Positions 30,959 through 42,557 of a DNA stretch of 64,000 nucleotides are shown here, piece by piece. The notes beneath the pieces are model-generated. The model saw only the letters and a list, made by a program, of their open reading frames with translations, did no database searches and had not been told where the DNA came from. Within the stretch, counting starts at the first letter, position 1. Each line of letters begins with the position of its first letter. The DNA is taken from the NCBI GenBank assembly GCA_958450325.1, contig OY288257.1:30646771-30710770 (forward strand), given 5' to 3'. The DNA is from Agrostemma githago (taxonomy: Eukaryota > Streptophyta > Magnoliopsida > Caryophyllales > Caryophyllaceae). The position numbers were made by a program, and so were the translations under genes.

Positions 30959-32886
30959 ATGGCTCCCAAATCGAGCCGTTGCCAATCTTAGACTGCTCCC
31001 CATCTCCGACGATTTTCTCTTCCCCTTCCATTCTCGACCCCAAGCATTCTTGCGATTCCCGATTCACTAGCGAGCACCTTCCTTTTATAAGGGATATCTT
31101 CGGATTCTGTGAGGAAGTAGAAATCCATATCCCTTCTCCGGGTCAGAAAGCGGACTCTATCCGGTCGGGATGGGTCTGCATGTACGCCTACCCTTTCCTC
31201 CTGAGTCTGCGATTCCCTTTCCCCTCTTTGGTTCAGGCTTTCCTGAAATATTATGAGTTCGCTCCGTGTCAGTTGGCGCCCCATACATGGCGGATGTTAT
31301 TATCTTTTTATGTTTTAAACCATCGTCACCAAAAGGACTTTTCTTTTGGTGATGTATGTGCCCTATTCCAGGCAAGATCCCTGGGGTATGGCCAAGTAAC
31401 CACGCGAGTGAAGGATTAGAGTAACCCTGGTATAATTTTTCCGCCCAACCCTCCTGATGCCGACTGGTTTAAGGACTTTATCTTTGTGAAGACTGACTCC
31501 ATTCCTTTCCTCTCTCACGATTACCTCTTCTCTGAATGGGGGTCCACTAAAGGTACTTGCCATGCCTCTAGTCTTTAGGCTTCCTTGCGCACTGACTATT
31601 CTCACTGATTCTGTGTTGCAACTTTGAAGCAGCCCACTGACGTGGCAACAACCCCTGATTTTGATGCGCAACTCTCCAGCCTAAGCTCCGAGCAGCGATC
31701 CTTCACCAACCTCTTCCGTCCCTCAAAGAACGGCGCCTGTCTTCCCTTGGCTGCAGACATGTCCTCAGGTGAAGCCTGATCAGTTGAGTTGGTTGAGATG
31801 TGCTTAGCTTTCTTTTGGCATAGGGTTTACTTGTGTTTTGGTTTTCTTCAGATAATTCAAAACCTCCGATGACTCTGGACCGACTCAGGGCTGTTAGGAG
31901 GAAGAGCGTGGCCACTCGCTCATCGTCTCAGAGGGGATCCGGTTCTTCCTATGCCTCCTCTACTGGCTCTAAGAGGAGACGTGGCCTATCTCCTCCTACC
32001 AAGGCTGATTCTGCAGGGAAATCTCCGGTGATCGACCTGCCAGACTCTCCCCCAAACTCTGCTCCGCACTCTGCAGGCAGTACTCTTCCTGACCTGATGC
32101 TCACATTTCCAGGAGATTTTGGGACCATCGGGCATCCAACGGACTTGGCTCCCCTGGACCAACTCCTTTTCCCGGGTTCTGAGGCGGTGTTGGCTGGGGA
32201 ATCTCTCGTCTAGGTGGCATCCCACATCGCTGCTCATGCTTTTGAGGTAATTTTTCCATCAGTTTATGGATTCTTCTGTCCTTGGGCATGTTTATTGACT
32301 GCTTGTAATGTTTGGCCAGACTCTGCAAATGGTTTTCCATTTGCGAGGTGACGTGACCCGCCTCAGGGATCTGGGGAGTGAGCTTTATGCTGATAAGGCT
32401 TGTCTGCTAGGCGAAGTTGATCAGGCTAAGGGGGAGGTTGCCAGGTTGAAGGAGGAGCTGGAGCAAGCCAATAAGCTGCTTGCTGAGGAGAGGGGTCGCA
32501 GCGCGGCAGTGGAGGAGATTAAGGCTGAGCTGTTGCAGGTCCAGGGTGTCAACTCCGATTTGCAGGAGAAGATGGCAGAGCTGAGGGAGCTCATGATGGA
32601 CGCCCTAAGCTGGTCGGCCCTTAGTGCAGAGATTGAGATGGTTAAGGCTTATTCTAAGGGAAAGCTTGGGAAGTGGAACCTGGCTGAGCTGGAAAGCCGG
32701 ATGAAGGAGGAATTTCCCAGGGGCTTCAATCTAGATCTCCTTTCCGGGGGCGAGGGCGAAGTGGTAGAGGAATCAGTTTCCTCTCCTCCTGTCGTCCAGG
32801 AGACACATGACCAGGTGAGCGTTGCTGCTGATGCTCCTATTGATGTGGAGCCCCTTGCCTCCCTTCCTCCGGAAGACAAAGCTTAG
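30959..32886 (+). pseudogene. Antisense ORF of Tat B ("putative gypsy-type transposon" domain, PF04195-like) with introns
   Basis: This gene runs opposite to Tat B's own coding direction, between pol and the 3' LTR, where Tat elements are known to carry an antisense ORF. A likely start, ATGGCTCCCAAATCG, is at 30959. A frameshift soon after moves into the frame with GWVCMYAYPFLLSLRFPFPS, FLKYYEFAPCQLAPHTWRML and FSFGDVCALFQARSLGYG, the conserved core of this plant family. A stop lies at 31417. Introns with GT/AG borders are visible at about 31553-31629, 31769-31851 and 32247-32319. The last exon (32320-32886) encodes a coiled coil (LGEVDQAKGEVARLKEELEQ) and an acidic tail ending PPEDKA. The molecular role is unknown. 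Confidence 0.8.
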
Positions 32887-33825
32887 GCCGTGGAGCCTTT
32901 TGATTACCTTTTGATTTTCCTGCCCTGCGTGGCATATGAAAAATACTTTGTTAAAAATTTTAGCTTTGTTTTGAATTTACCTCTGCTCAAGGGGGCAGAA
33001 TGTTTGGATACATTGTTCTGCTTTTAATTGCATTTATTTGCATGTTCTGCAGTATTTCCACGCTTGATTTGTTTATTTGTTTTTGATTATTTGTACCTTT
33101 TGTTGTATGCATGCCTTTGTATGTGTGGTCGACCTTTGATATGGTGGTGGCCTAGGATTTAGTTTGCCCACTTAGTCGTAGGTGCCACGCTTTGCGAGGG
33201 TGCTAAGTGGCGCAGGAGACTGTAATGTCCTGGTTGTAGGCACTTAGCACAAGACGCACGCCTTCTGTAGAAATTATATGCTCCACCAGATTAGTCGTCA
33301 ATATTAGTTGAAAGAGAAATTGGCGAAATATGGTATAGATGCTATGTTTGAAAGTGTTGTGGAGGAAATTTATGTTTTCAGAAATATGTGAAGGAGGAAA
33401 ACCTGATTTTAGAGGCATGTAGAAAGGAGATCAAATTTTGCAAACATATGAAATGGAAAATTCATGTTTGGGCTTACTAAAAAGGAACCAAGTTTTGCAG
33501 TCATGTGAAAATGTGTGAAGATCTAAAATTAAGTTTAAAAACACATGAAGGGGAATTTTAAATTTGAGGACAGGTGAAAACTAAGTCTTGAAAGCATATG
33601 AAAAGAGTTTTAAGATGTATAAAGATCAATTTTAATTCTGATGTTTTATAATTTTGCAACCAAAAAAGTAGTTCGAAGGACAAAGCGGAGTTTAAAATAA
33701 TAATGAAAGAAAAATATTGAACCAGGGTTCTGGTGGAGGTGTATTCGGCAGATTAGATGCTTGTTTTCTGGCGACATTGGCCTGTTCTTCTGGCGACATT
33801 GGCCTGTGCCCCTGGCGGCCTTCAT
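32887..33825. other. Spacer between the Tat B antisense ORF and pol
   Basis: AT-rich DNA without a supportable gene. Phrases such as AAGCATATGAAA and AACATATGAAATGG recur loosely from 33360 to 33610, suggesting a decayed repeat. Confidence 0.45.
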
Positions 33826-34860
33826 TTAGAAGAAATACTTCTTCAAGTGTACTATATTCCATGGTTTCAGGATGATTTCTCCTTCCATGGTCATAAGTCG
33901 GTAGGCTCCATTTCCAACCATCTTCTCCACCTGATAGGGTCCCTCCCAATTGTAGGCGAATTTCCCTGCCTGCTTGTTTTTTGTGTTCTGGAAGACTTTC
34001 TTGAGGACCAGGTCTCCTTCCTGCAGGACCCTGATCTTGACATTCTTGTTCTAGGTTCTAGCAACTGTCTGCCTGTAGGAGGCCATCATGATCATTGCAT
34101 CAGTTCTGAGCTCATCTACAGTATCCAAGCTACTCGCCATTTCCACCTGGTTCCTTTCTCCTGTTATGCAACCATACCTGTGGGTGGGCACTCTCACCTC
34201 TGAAGGAATGATTGCCTCAGCACCGAAGACCAAGCTAAAAGGCGTCTGTCCTGTAGCTACCTTGGGTGTGGTTCTATCGGACCACAGCACTAGAGGAAGC
34301 TCTTCTGCCCATCTGCCCCCAGCTTCCTCCAACCTTCTCTTCAGGTTGTCTATCACGATTTTATTACTGGACTCAGCCTGACCATTAGACTAAGGATTTT
34401 CGGGGGTAGACTTACTTAACGTGATATTCCATCTGGCGCAATAGGTTTCCATCTTGTTGCCAATAAATTGGGATCCATTGTCGCAGATGATTTCTGAAGG
34501 AATACCAAACCTGCAGATAATATTGCGTTTAATAAAGGATATAACCTGCTTCTCAGTCACCTGAGGGAATACTTCTTCTTCTATCCACTTGGAGAAGTAG
34601 TCGGTCATGACTAGCATAAATACTTTGTTTCCTGGGGCTCTTTGTAATTTACCAACAATATCCATTCCCCACTTCATGAAGGGCTGGGAGAAATTACTGG
34701 GTGAAATGGTTCTGCTGGCTGGCGGTTAACTGGTGCATGTCTCTGGCAAGCGTCAAACCTCTTAACATATTCCCTGGCGTCCCTGTGCATCGTCGACCAA
34801 TAGTAACCTTGGCGGAGCGCTTTGTTGGATAGACTCATGCCCCTGCATGATTTCCACATT
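33826..34860 (-). pseudogene. Tat B integrase
   Basis: Minus-strand frames give ALRQGYYWSTMHRDAREYVK and FDACQRHA (zinc-binding part), then WGMDIVGKLQRAPGNKVFML (first Asp), IICDNGSQFIGNK (second Asp) and, after a stop near 34390, the core remainder with LPLVLWSDRTTPKVATGQTP. The C-terminal part has GDLVLKKVFQNTKNKQAGKF and GPYQVEKMVGNGAYRL and ends at a stop at 33828-33826. A stop also lies near 34051. No chromodomain is present. Confidence 0.85.
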
Positions 34861-35640
34861 CACCACTGTGAAGGTCATGCATAATAGTCTCTTCTTCCTC
34901 CTGACCCAGGCACCTCAGGTAAGGCCCAGCGGTTGATCTCTTGACCATGATACCATCAATGAGGGTGTACCTGGATGCTTTCATTCTGAAGCTTCTGGCT
35001 TCCCTCTTATCTGTCGGCAGAGTGTCATTCTCCAGCCATTCTTGGTAGGGTTTTCTCCAATCTGAGCTTTCTCCTTTCCATGCTGTAGTCCTGCATATTC
35101 CTGCTTCCTGTAGCCATTGCAACCTCTGGTCTGGTGAATTTTCTTCCTTCCTCGGCACCTGGTGTTCCTGTGCACCTTTCCAGACTGCTGGCTCCAGTAC
35201 GTGGACAATGGGTATGGTGGAAACTACTCCTGGCTTGAAGGTTGCTCCTAGGGTGGCTAGTGCGTCTACTTCCATATTCTGGTCCCTCGGGATTTGACTA
35301 ATTGAGAAGGCTATAAACCTGAGTGATAGTTCTTTCGCCACTTCAAGGTAGGCCATCATCATAGAATCCTTTGCCGCATACGAGCCATTCATATGGTTGA
35401 CTATCAGCTGGGAATCAGCGTACACCTCTAGGCGCTTGATTTTGAGGTCCAGAGCCAGCTGGAGACCCAGGATTAGAGCTTCATACTCTGCCTCATTGTT
35501 TGTTGTTCGGAACTCGCACCGTACCGCTTGGACTATGAGATCACCTTAAGGAGACTTGAGAACTAATCCTGCTCCAGATCCTCTCATGTTGGGAGCGCCA
35601 TCCACATTTAGCTTCCTTACTTGTTCACCTCTATCCTCCT
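34861..35640 (-). pseudogene. Tat B second RNase H (archaeal-type, aRH)
   Basis: Acidic motifs appear in order: KLNVDGAPNMRGSGAGLVL, EAEYEALILGLQLALDLKI, VYADSQLIVNHMNG and MEVDALATLGA. A stop near 35546 interrupts the frame between the first and second motifs. Downstream, a linker with LEPAVWKGAQEHQVPRKEEN leads to the integrase. Confidence 0.85.
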
Positions 35641-35929
35641 CCAGGAGGAGGATAACTTTCTCTGCCTGAGTCTGCAGTGCTGGGCTGAAGTCGTAAATAA
35701 AGTCTGCTACTGCCTGGGACTTTATCGCTGTTCTGGGGACAAACTTCAGGTCAAAACCGCTCAAGTGGATGGACCATTTGGCCATTCTTCCTGACAACTC
35801 AGGTTTTCTCATAATAGTTTTTAGCGGGTAATTTGTTATTACAGAAATAGCATGAGATTCAAAATAAGGTCGCAGTTTATATGATGCTGTAACAAGTGCA
35901 AGTACGAGTTTTTCAAGGGACGTGTACCT
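35641..35929 (-). pseudogene. Tat B first RNase H, part left of the Tekay insertion
   Basis: The minus-strand frame reads RYTSLEKLVLALVTASYKLR from the insertion border, then ESHAISVITNYPL and MRKPELSGRMAKWSIHLSGF. It continues the frame that stops at 44389 on the far side of the Tekay element. The 173 bp next to the border (35757-35929) are duplicated at 42385-42557. Confidence 0.85.
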
Positions 35930-37764
35930 TGTAATACCCGCAGTTTATATTGAGTAAGTCTTTAGTATCGGGTCAAAACTTTATAGTAAATTTTATTGAG
36001 TCTTTAGTTTGATGCTATGTCAAACCCGAAGAATCACGTAGGAAAGTTTAAAAACGAAATTGCATACACGTCGTTAATTTCCGTTCTACACCACGGTTTA
36101 AATAAAGTAGCTAGTGGTGGTTTTACCTCAAACCCTTGTACCCTTTTCTTTTAAATACCCCATAAAATACCTAGCCTACACATTGAACACCCCTCTCGCA
36201 GCCTACTCATAAAATACACCAAACCGCACGACTCCCAACTTAGGGTTGACTTAGGGTTGCCGCACGAAGCAAGAAGAGAAGAGAACACGCTAGAGGTCGA
36301 GTTGGGCCACCGATCACTTCATACACGTAGCTATAGGTATGCATACATCGTCCTTTTGGTTTTAACATTGTTATTTTGTTGGGTCTTAATGTCTAAATAG
36401 CGTGGTCGGGATTGGTTTTGTTGGGTTGTTACGGGAATGGTGTCGGTTGTCATTATTTTGCTGATATAGTTGTGTTGTTACGTCCATCGTGGCGTCTTTC
36501 TTATGTCATGTGTCGTTGCCATTGTTGGGGGTGGGTATGTCGTGCCGCCATTGTTGCACTGACGTGAGAGTCGAAGTTTGAAGGGGATGGTATAGTATTG
36601 ATCTAATTGTATTTAAATGGATTTAATTGAAGGGGTTCATTGGAATTGTTAATCACGTGGCATTGGTAATGCTTTTATGGTGTCAGGAGTGATTTCATTC
36701 TTAGTATTGCTGTATACTGCCATGGCTTATGCGTATATTGTTTAATGGCTAGCGGTAGTAATATTATTAATTTAGTATGTCAGGGTATCACATATTATTG
36801 TTAATAGGTGATTTCATGGGTCGTTAAGGGTTATAGTTTAACTAGGACCGTACCAAATTTATGTTATAGTTTAGTGAGGTCGAGTCGGTTTCACTTTATA
36901 ATTTAACTACGTTAGGATCGATTTTAATTTATGTATAATATTTTATTAGGAATGGATTTCGTAGAGTTTCCGTGGTGAACCGTACTACCCGCCCTGTGGT
37001 GAATTACTGATTAGGTAAGGTTTTCCTTACTTGGAATGTGTTAATACTATAATGTCGTACGAGTTATGTATTTATGATATAAGATTGACATGGATGAGAT
37101 TGAGTAGTGTAGCGAAATCCTGACCGAGAGGTCCATTGAGTAGTGTAGCGAAATCCTGACCGGGAGGTCCACTGAGTAGTACAACGAAATCCTGGCCGGG
37201 AGGTCCATTAAGTAGTGTAGCGAAAATTATGGGTACCATGAAGTGCCGAGAATATGGAGATGATATTATTGATTGATACCGATGATAGTACTGAGATGAT
37301 TGAGACTGGATGTTTTATATTCCGTACTTGTATTTTAATGTTAGCATGTTCTAACTGTTTTCTCTGTCTAAATTGTCTCCCTATTTTATTGGGGGCCTGC
37401 GACGATCCAATTGACATTTCGGTCTTTGGGGAGCAGAGTATTGATGCAGATATGGATCACTGTTATGTGCTTAATTGAAGGGAATTGCTGTTCGGGAAGG
37501 GAGTGCGTAGCCATCGTTGTTATACTCTTAGCATGTTTTCGTCGCTAGTACCTTATAGACCTTTTATTCATGTAGTCATTTTGGGTTTTTTGTAACCATA
37601 CTTAGTTCTCGAACTTGGTTTATCCCTTGAATAATCTATTCAACTCGGTTGTGTTTCAGTATTGTTTTGTGATGAGACTACGACCTCGGTTAACCCGGGA
37701 TGGTAACACTCTCATTTATCCGAGAAGGCCTAGTTAAGGCTCTTGGATAAACGGGGGTGTTACA
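35930..37764 (+). repeat. Left (5') LTR of the Tekay-like element
   Basis: It starts TGTAATACCC and ends GGGTGTTACA, a good inverted pair. It contains a tandem repeat at 37101-37226. An AAATACCCCATAAAATACC stretch near 36156 may hold the TATA region. Frames inside it are not genes. Confidence 0.92.
37101..37226 (+). repeat. Tandem repeat within the Tekay-like 5' LTR
   Basis: Three and a half units of about 36 bp read TGAGTAGTGTAGCGAAATCC followed by TGACCGAGAGGTCCAT. GACCGAGAGGTC is a near-perfect inverted repeat within each unit. Confidence 0.9.
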
Positions 37765-37767
37765 AAG

Positions 37768-37780
37768 TGGTGTCAGAGCA
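37768..37780 (+). other. Primer-binding site of the Tekay-like element
   Basis: TGGTGTCAGAGCA lies three bases after the LTR. The usual plant sequence complementary to initiator tRNA-Met is TGGTATCAGAGC, so there is one mismatch. Confidence 0.85.
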
Positions 37781-38120
37781 GTTCGATCTTGAAGCCTGAA
37801 TAAATGACATAGGAAAATAAAATGAACCCGGTAATAAGCCATTAGGAGCCCATTTAAAATCTCTGGTTGAGGAGACGTCCTTATACCAACCCTCAGCCCT
37901 TCTGGTTTAGACCTGGTAACCACGTGTGAGACCGAGAGGGGGTAGAATAAGATGGGTCTGCGGTGATGATATGAATTCCTTTGAATTGCATAATTTTACG
38001 AGAAGTTATAAGTGTGATGTTAACAATGATATGAGTAATTACGACGTTAATGGTAATGTATTGTTATGATGTATGAGCATTTAAGGCTCATGTGTATGTT
38101 ATTGTTGTTTTGAAGTAATC

Positions 38121-39328
38121 ATGTCAAAGGACGCAGCTACCAGTTCCACCCCAGCCACTTTGAGTGCCGAAGAAATTGCGCGCTTAAAGGCAAATAACGA
38201 TGCACTTTTAGAAGCTCTGAGAAACATCCATGTCCCGAAACCACCAGTGACAGACGCGGCCACCATTAGCGCTGCGATAGCACGCCTTTGTCCCAGTAAA
38301 TATGACGGGACTGGTGGGCCCTCGCGGCTAGAGAACTGGGTGAGAGAAATGAAGAACGTGTTCCAAACCGTGAATTGCCCGGAGAATATGGAGCTGGGTC
38401 AAGCTGCATTCTATTTGAGTGGCAAGGCCAATTTATGGTGGCACATTAACTATGACAAGCTTATTGCAGAGCATGAGGAAGGGGATTATAGGGAATATGC
38501 CTTTGGGTGGAAGAGTCTCGCAGAAGCGCTGAGGGTGGAGTTCTTTCCGGAACATATCCGTAGTGCAAAAAGTGCTGAATTTGATCGTTTTACCATGACA
38601 GACGACATGACTGTCGAGGATTATTACGACAAGTTTATGGAGCTGGCCACTTATTCTGTTGACCTCAATCTGAGTTCCAAACTTCTGGCTTCCCGCAATG
38701 AGAGGGGTCTATCTGTTAGGATCCTCGAGAAGCTACCCATGGGGAGTAATGCTGATGTGAAAGAGGTATACCTGAGAGCCGGGCACGCCGAGCGAATAGT
38801 CGATCGCATTAAGGAGTTGAACAGTCAGTAGGGTGAAAAGAGGACGAGTCCGAGAACGCTGTATAGGGGGATGCAAAGAGAGGAGGAAATAACCGATCTC
38901 AGTGGCAAAGATCTCAATACTCAAGTGGGAACAGTTTTAGAGGAGGTAGTTACAATACCGGGAAGAAAGATGTTCGACACTACAACTGTAAGTGGTGCAA
39001 CTACAACCACCCCGGTAGGGACTGCAATGGGAAACTAATAACTTGTTATCACTGCGGGAAACTGGGACACCGAGCTTACGAATGTCGGTTAAAGGGAGGA
39101 CATCAGCAGGGCAACCCTAATTCCCTTCCAGTAACAAGGTCGGAAAGTGTTAACCAAGGGAATCAGTACCAGGAAAACGGGAACCGATCACAGGGGAACT
39201 GGAACCGTCCACAGGGGAGTTACTATCAGGGGTCTGGGAGCACTACCCAGTCAACTGCAGGCGCTAAGCCAACTACTTCCGCTGGTGGGGCACCTGAGGG
39301 GAGTAAGAATACTGGGAAGCTCTTTGCT
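38121..39328 (+). pseudogene. Tekay-like gag with two zinc knuckles
   Basis: From ATG 38121 the capsid region contains YDGTGGPSRLENWVREMKNV, FYLSGKANLWW and VEFFPEHIRSAKSAEFDRF. A stop at 38829 and a shift lead to a frame with CKWCNYNHPGRDC (atypical spacing) and CYHCGKLGHRAYEC (CX2CX4HX4C). A Gln/Asn/Gly-rich stretch then connects to the protease. Gag assembles virus-like particles and binds RNA. Confidence 0.9.
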
Positions 39329-39800
39329 ATGGGGAAGCAGGCTGCTGAAGAGGACACACAAGTTATCACGGGTACTTTTCTCGTTAACTCGAAACCTTCT
39401 TTTATTTTGTTCGATTCTGGAGCAACCCATTCATTTGTAGCTTGTAATCATGTACCGAGTCTGGGGATTGTAGATTTTGAAAATATAGTTGATGATATAA
39501 TCACGCCCTCAGAGAAATTGGTTAGGTGTACAAGAGTCTTTCGTAATGTGTCCTTAATAGTTGGGGGAGTTGACTTACCAATTAATTTAATAGAGTTTCC
39601 CCTAGATGACTTTGATATTATCCTGGGGATGGATTGGTTGGGACGGTTTAGAGCCCAAATTGATTGTAATCTTAAGAAAGTATCGTTAAGAGGTCCAAAG
39701 GGCATTAGAGTGTCATATAGAGGATTTGCTGTAAAGCCAACTGTGAATATCATAGCAGCCATTACTCTGAAGACCCACCTGAAGAAGGGAAGTCTGTTAT
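39329..39800 (+). pseudogene. Tekay-like aspartic protease
   Basis: In ITGTFLVNSKPSFILFDSGA the catalytic Asp is at 39413-39415, within FDSGATHSF. LDDFDIILGMDWLGRFRAQI follows. The domain is complete and in one frame with the start of RT. Confidence 0.92.
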
Positions 39801-40846
39801 TCTTGTTCCATGTACGGGATACTCGGGCCGAGGAGTTGTCTTATGACTCAATACCTGTAGTAAACGAATTCGAAGACGTATTTCCGGAGGAGATCCCGGG
39901 ATTACCACCAAGGCGAGAGGTTGATTTCAGTGTCGAGTTGAGGCCAGGGACGGGGCCTATCTCTAAGGCACCGTACCGCATGGGGCCTAAGGAGTTGACT
40001 GAGTTGAAGAAGCAGTTGGAGGAATTGATGGATAAGGGGTATATCAGACCTAGTTTGTCCCCGTGGGGTGCTCCTGTTTGTTTGTGCATAAGAAGGATGG
40101 GAGCATGAGGTGGTGCATAGATTACAGGGAGCTGAACAATGCGACTGTGAAGAATAGGTACCCTTTGCCCCGTATTGATGATTTATTCGATCAATTGATT
40201 GGGGCTTGTATCTTTTCGAAGATCGATCTGAGGTCGGGATATCACCAGTTGAGGGTCAAGAACGAAGATATTCCTAAGACCGCATTCAGAACTCGGTATG
40301 GCCACTATGAATTTGTGGTAATGCCGTTTGGTCTAACAAATGCTCCTGCTGTTTTCATGGATTTAATGAAACGAGTTTTCCGACCCTACTTGGACAAGTT
40401 CGTGGTGGTGTTTATCGATGATATTCTGGTTTATTCAAGGAACCGGGAAGAGCATGCAGAGTATCTGAGGATCGTATTGCAACTACTCCGAGACAACCAG
40501 TTGTACGCTAAGTTATCAAAGTGTGAGTTCTGGTTAGAGAAGGTCGCATTTTTGGGGCACGTGATTTCGAAAGAGGATGTATCTGTAGATCCGAGCAAGA
40601 TTGAGGCTGTCTCAAAGTGGCAAACGCCAAAGAACGTGGTAGAGATTTGGAGTTTCTTAGGGTTAGCCGGGTACTATCGAAGGTTCGTGAAGGACTTCCC
40701 AAAGATAGCAAGACCATTAACTAACCTTATGCGGAAGGAGATTCGGTACAGGTGGGATGACAGCTGTGAGAGGGCGTTCCGAACCTTGAAGGAGCGTCTG
40801 ACTACGGCACCAATCCTAGCCTTACCTGAAGGGAGTGAAAATTTGA
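39801..40846 (+). pseudogene. Tekay-like reverse transcriptase
   Basis: EFEDVFPEEIPGLPPRREVD marks the RT N-terminus. A frameshift near 40080 (inside GAPVLFVHKKDG) splits it. Then follow MRWCIDYRELN, FSKIDLRSGYHQL, FRTRYGHYEFVVMPFGLTNA and FIDD at 40411-40422. A second shift near 40845 lies at the start of RNase H. Confidence 0.93.
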
Positions 40847-41250
40847 GGTGTACACTGATGCGTCGAAAAATGGGTTGGGTTGTGTACTAATGAAGAATGG
40901 GAAGGTCATTGCGTATGCTTCACGTCAGCTAAAGACTTATGAAGAGAACTACACGACTCATGACCTAGAACTTGGGGCAGTAGTGTTTGCTCTGAAAATA
41001 TGGAGACATTATTTGTATAGGGCAACATTCAAGGTGTCTTCAGACCACAAGAGTTTGAAGTACATCTACACTCAGAAGGAGTTGAATATGCGGCAGAGGC
41101 GATGGATAAAGTTAATCGGAGATTATGATATGGAGATTTTGTACCACGAGGGAAAGGAAAACCTGGTGGTTGACGCTCTAAGCCGGAAATCGGTGCATTC
41201 TCTGTGTTTGGATATGTCCAGATTGAGGCTAAGGAATGAAGAGCAACAGA
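40847..41250 (+). pseudogene. Tekay-like RNase H
   Basis: YTDASKNGLGCVL carries the first Asp, LELGAVVFALKIWRHYL the Glu, SSDHKSLKYIYTQ and ENLVVDALSRK the remaining Asp residues. The domain is complete in one frame after the shift at its start. Confidence 0.92.
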
Positions 41251-42340
41251 TGGGGATTCCTGTGATAAGGAAAGGGGCAGCAATGTCTGACTTGGCGATT
41301 CTACCAGAGTTGTACGGCGAAATACGAGAAGAGCAATTTTTGGATCAGAAGTATCTAATGTGGCGAGCCCGTATTGAGAGAGGTGAACCCTCAAATCTCT
41401 CCATTCACCCTGACGAGAGCCACAGGTTCAATGATAGGTGGTGGGTGCCGGAAGGAGAATTAAGGAGGAAGATCATGACCGAGGCGCATTGTAGTCCTTA
41501 CTCGGCACATCCGGGTGGGGACAAACTATATAAGGATCTGAAGAAGACATTCTGGTGGAAGAACATGAAGAGAGAGGTGGGCGAGTTTGTGTCCAGATGT
41601 CTGACTTGTCATAAGGTCAAGAGTGAACACAATCAACCACATGGTAAGCTGCAACCCATGGAGGTACCTGAGTAGAAGTGGGACTCCATTTCCATGGATT
41701 TCATTGTAGGTCTGCCGAGAACCCCAAAGGAGAACAATATGATTTGGGTGATAGTAGATCGACTCACTAAGTCGGCTCACTTCGTGACAATGAAGGATAC
41801 CTGGAGTAAGGCCGAGCTAGCAATGGCTTATAGGAGGCATGTCTTGAAATTACATGGAGTACCTAAGGACATTGTGTCAGATCGTGATTCAAGGTTCATA
41901 TCAAAATTTTGGCAGCAGCTGCAGGAATCATTGGGTACACAATTGAAGATGAGTACAGCCTTTCACCCCACGACTGATGGTCAAACAGAACGAACCATAC
42001 AGACCTTGGAAGACATGTTGCGGGCCTGTGCCTTAGAATTTCGGGTTTCGTGGGAGGATCGACTGGATTTGATTAAGTTCTCCTACAACAACAGCTACCA
42101 TGCTAGCATCCAGATGGCACCGTTTGAAGCTTTGTATGGGAAGAAGTGTAGGAGCTCGGTATGTTGGGACGAGAAAGCTGACGCCGTTGTGCTGGGGCCC
42201 CACATAATTCAGGAGATGATCAAGCAGGTACATGTCATCCGACAGAAGATGCGAGCCGCACAGGATCGTCAGAAGAGCTATGATGATCTCCACCGCCGAG
42301 AGGTTGAGTTCGCTGTGGGTGATAAGGTCTTGCTAAAAGT
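41251..42340 (+). pseudogene. Tekay-like integrase, C-terminally truncated
   Basis: The zinc-binding part (AHCSPYSAHPGGDKLYKDLK, CLTCHK) and the core Asp (MDFIVGLPRTP), Asp (VSDRDSRFISKFW) and Glu (TDGQTERTIQTL) are present. A stop lies at 41673-41675. The C-terminal GDKVLLKV stretch breaks off at about 42340, so the rest of that domain and any chromodomain are absent. Confidence 0.92.
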
Positions 42341-42557
42341 GGATGGACCATTTGGATCATTTGGACCATTTGGATCATTTGAAGCCGTTCAAGTGGATGG
42401 ACCATTTGGCCATTCTTCCTGACAACTCAGGTTTTCTCATAATAGTTTTCAGCGGGTAATTTGTTATTACGGAAATAACATGAGATTCAAAATAAGGTCG
42501 CAGTTTATATGATGATGTAACAAGTGCAAGTACGAGTTTTTCAAGGGACGTGTACCT
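42341..42557. other. Rearrangement scar: 44-bp filler plus 173-bp copy of the Tat B flank
   Basis: After the integrase breakpoint come three to four iterations of GGA(C/T)CATTTG (42341-42384). Then 42385-42557 repeats 35757-35929, the Tat B RNase H sequence beside the left LTR, with only about five differences. It ends in the same TACCT before the second LTR. GTGGATGGACCATTTGG is shared by filler and flank and could have guided template switching. Confidence 0.9.

Noticed and set aside
37254..37478. Near-identical small frames at 37.3 and 43.9 kb taken as a duplicated gene
   Set aside because: Both lie in the two LTRs of one element and have no protein features.
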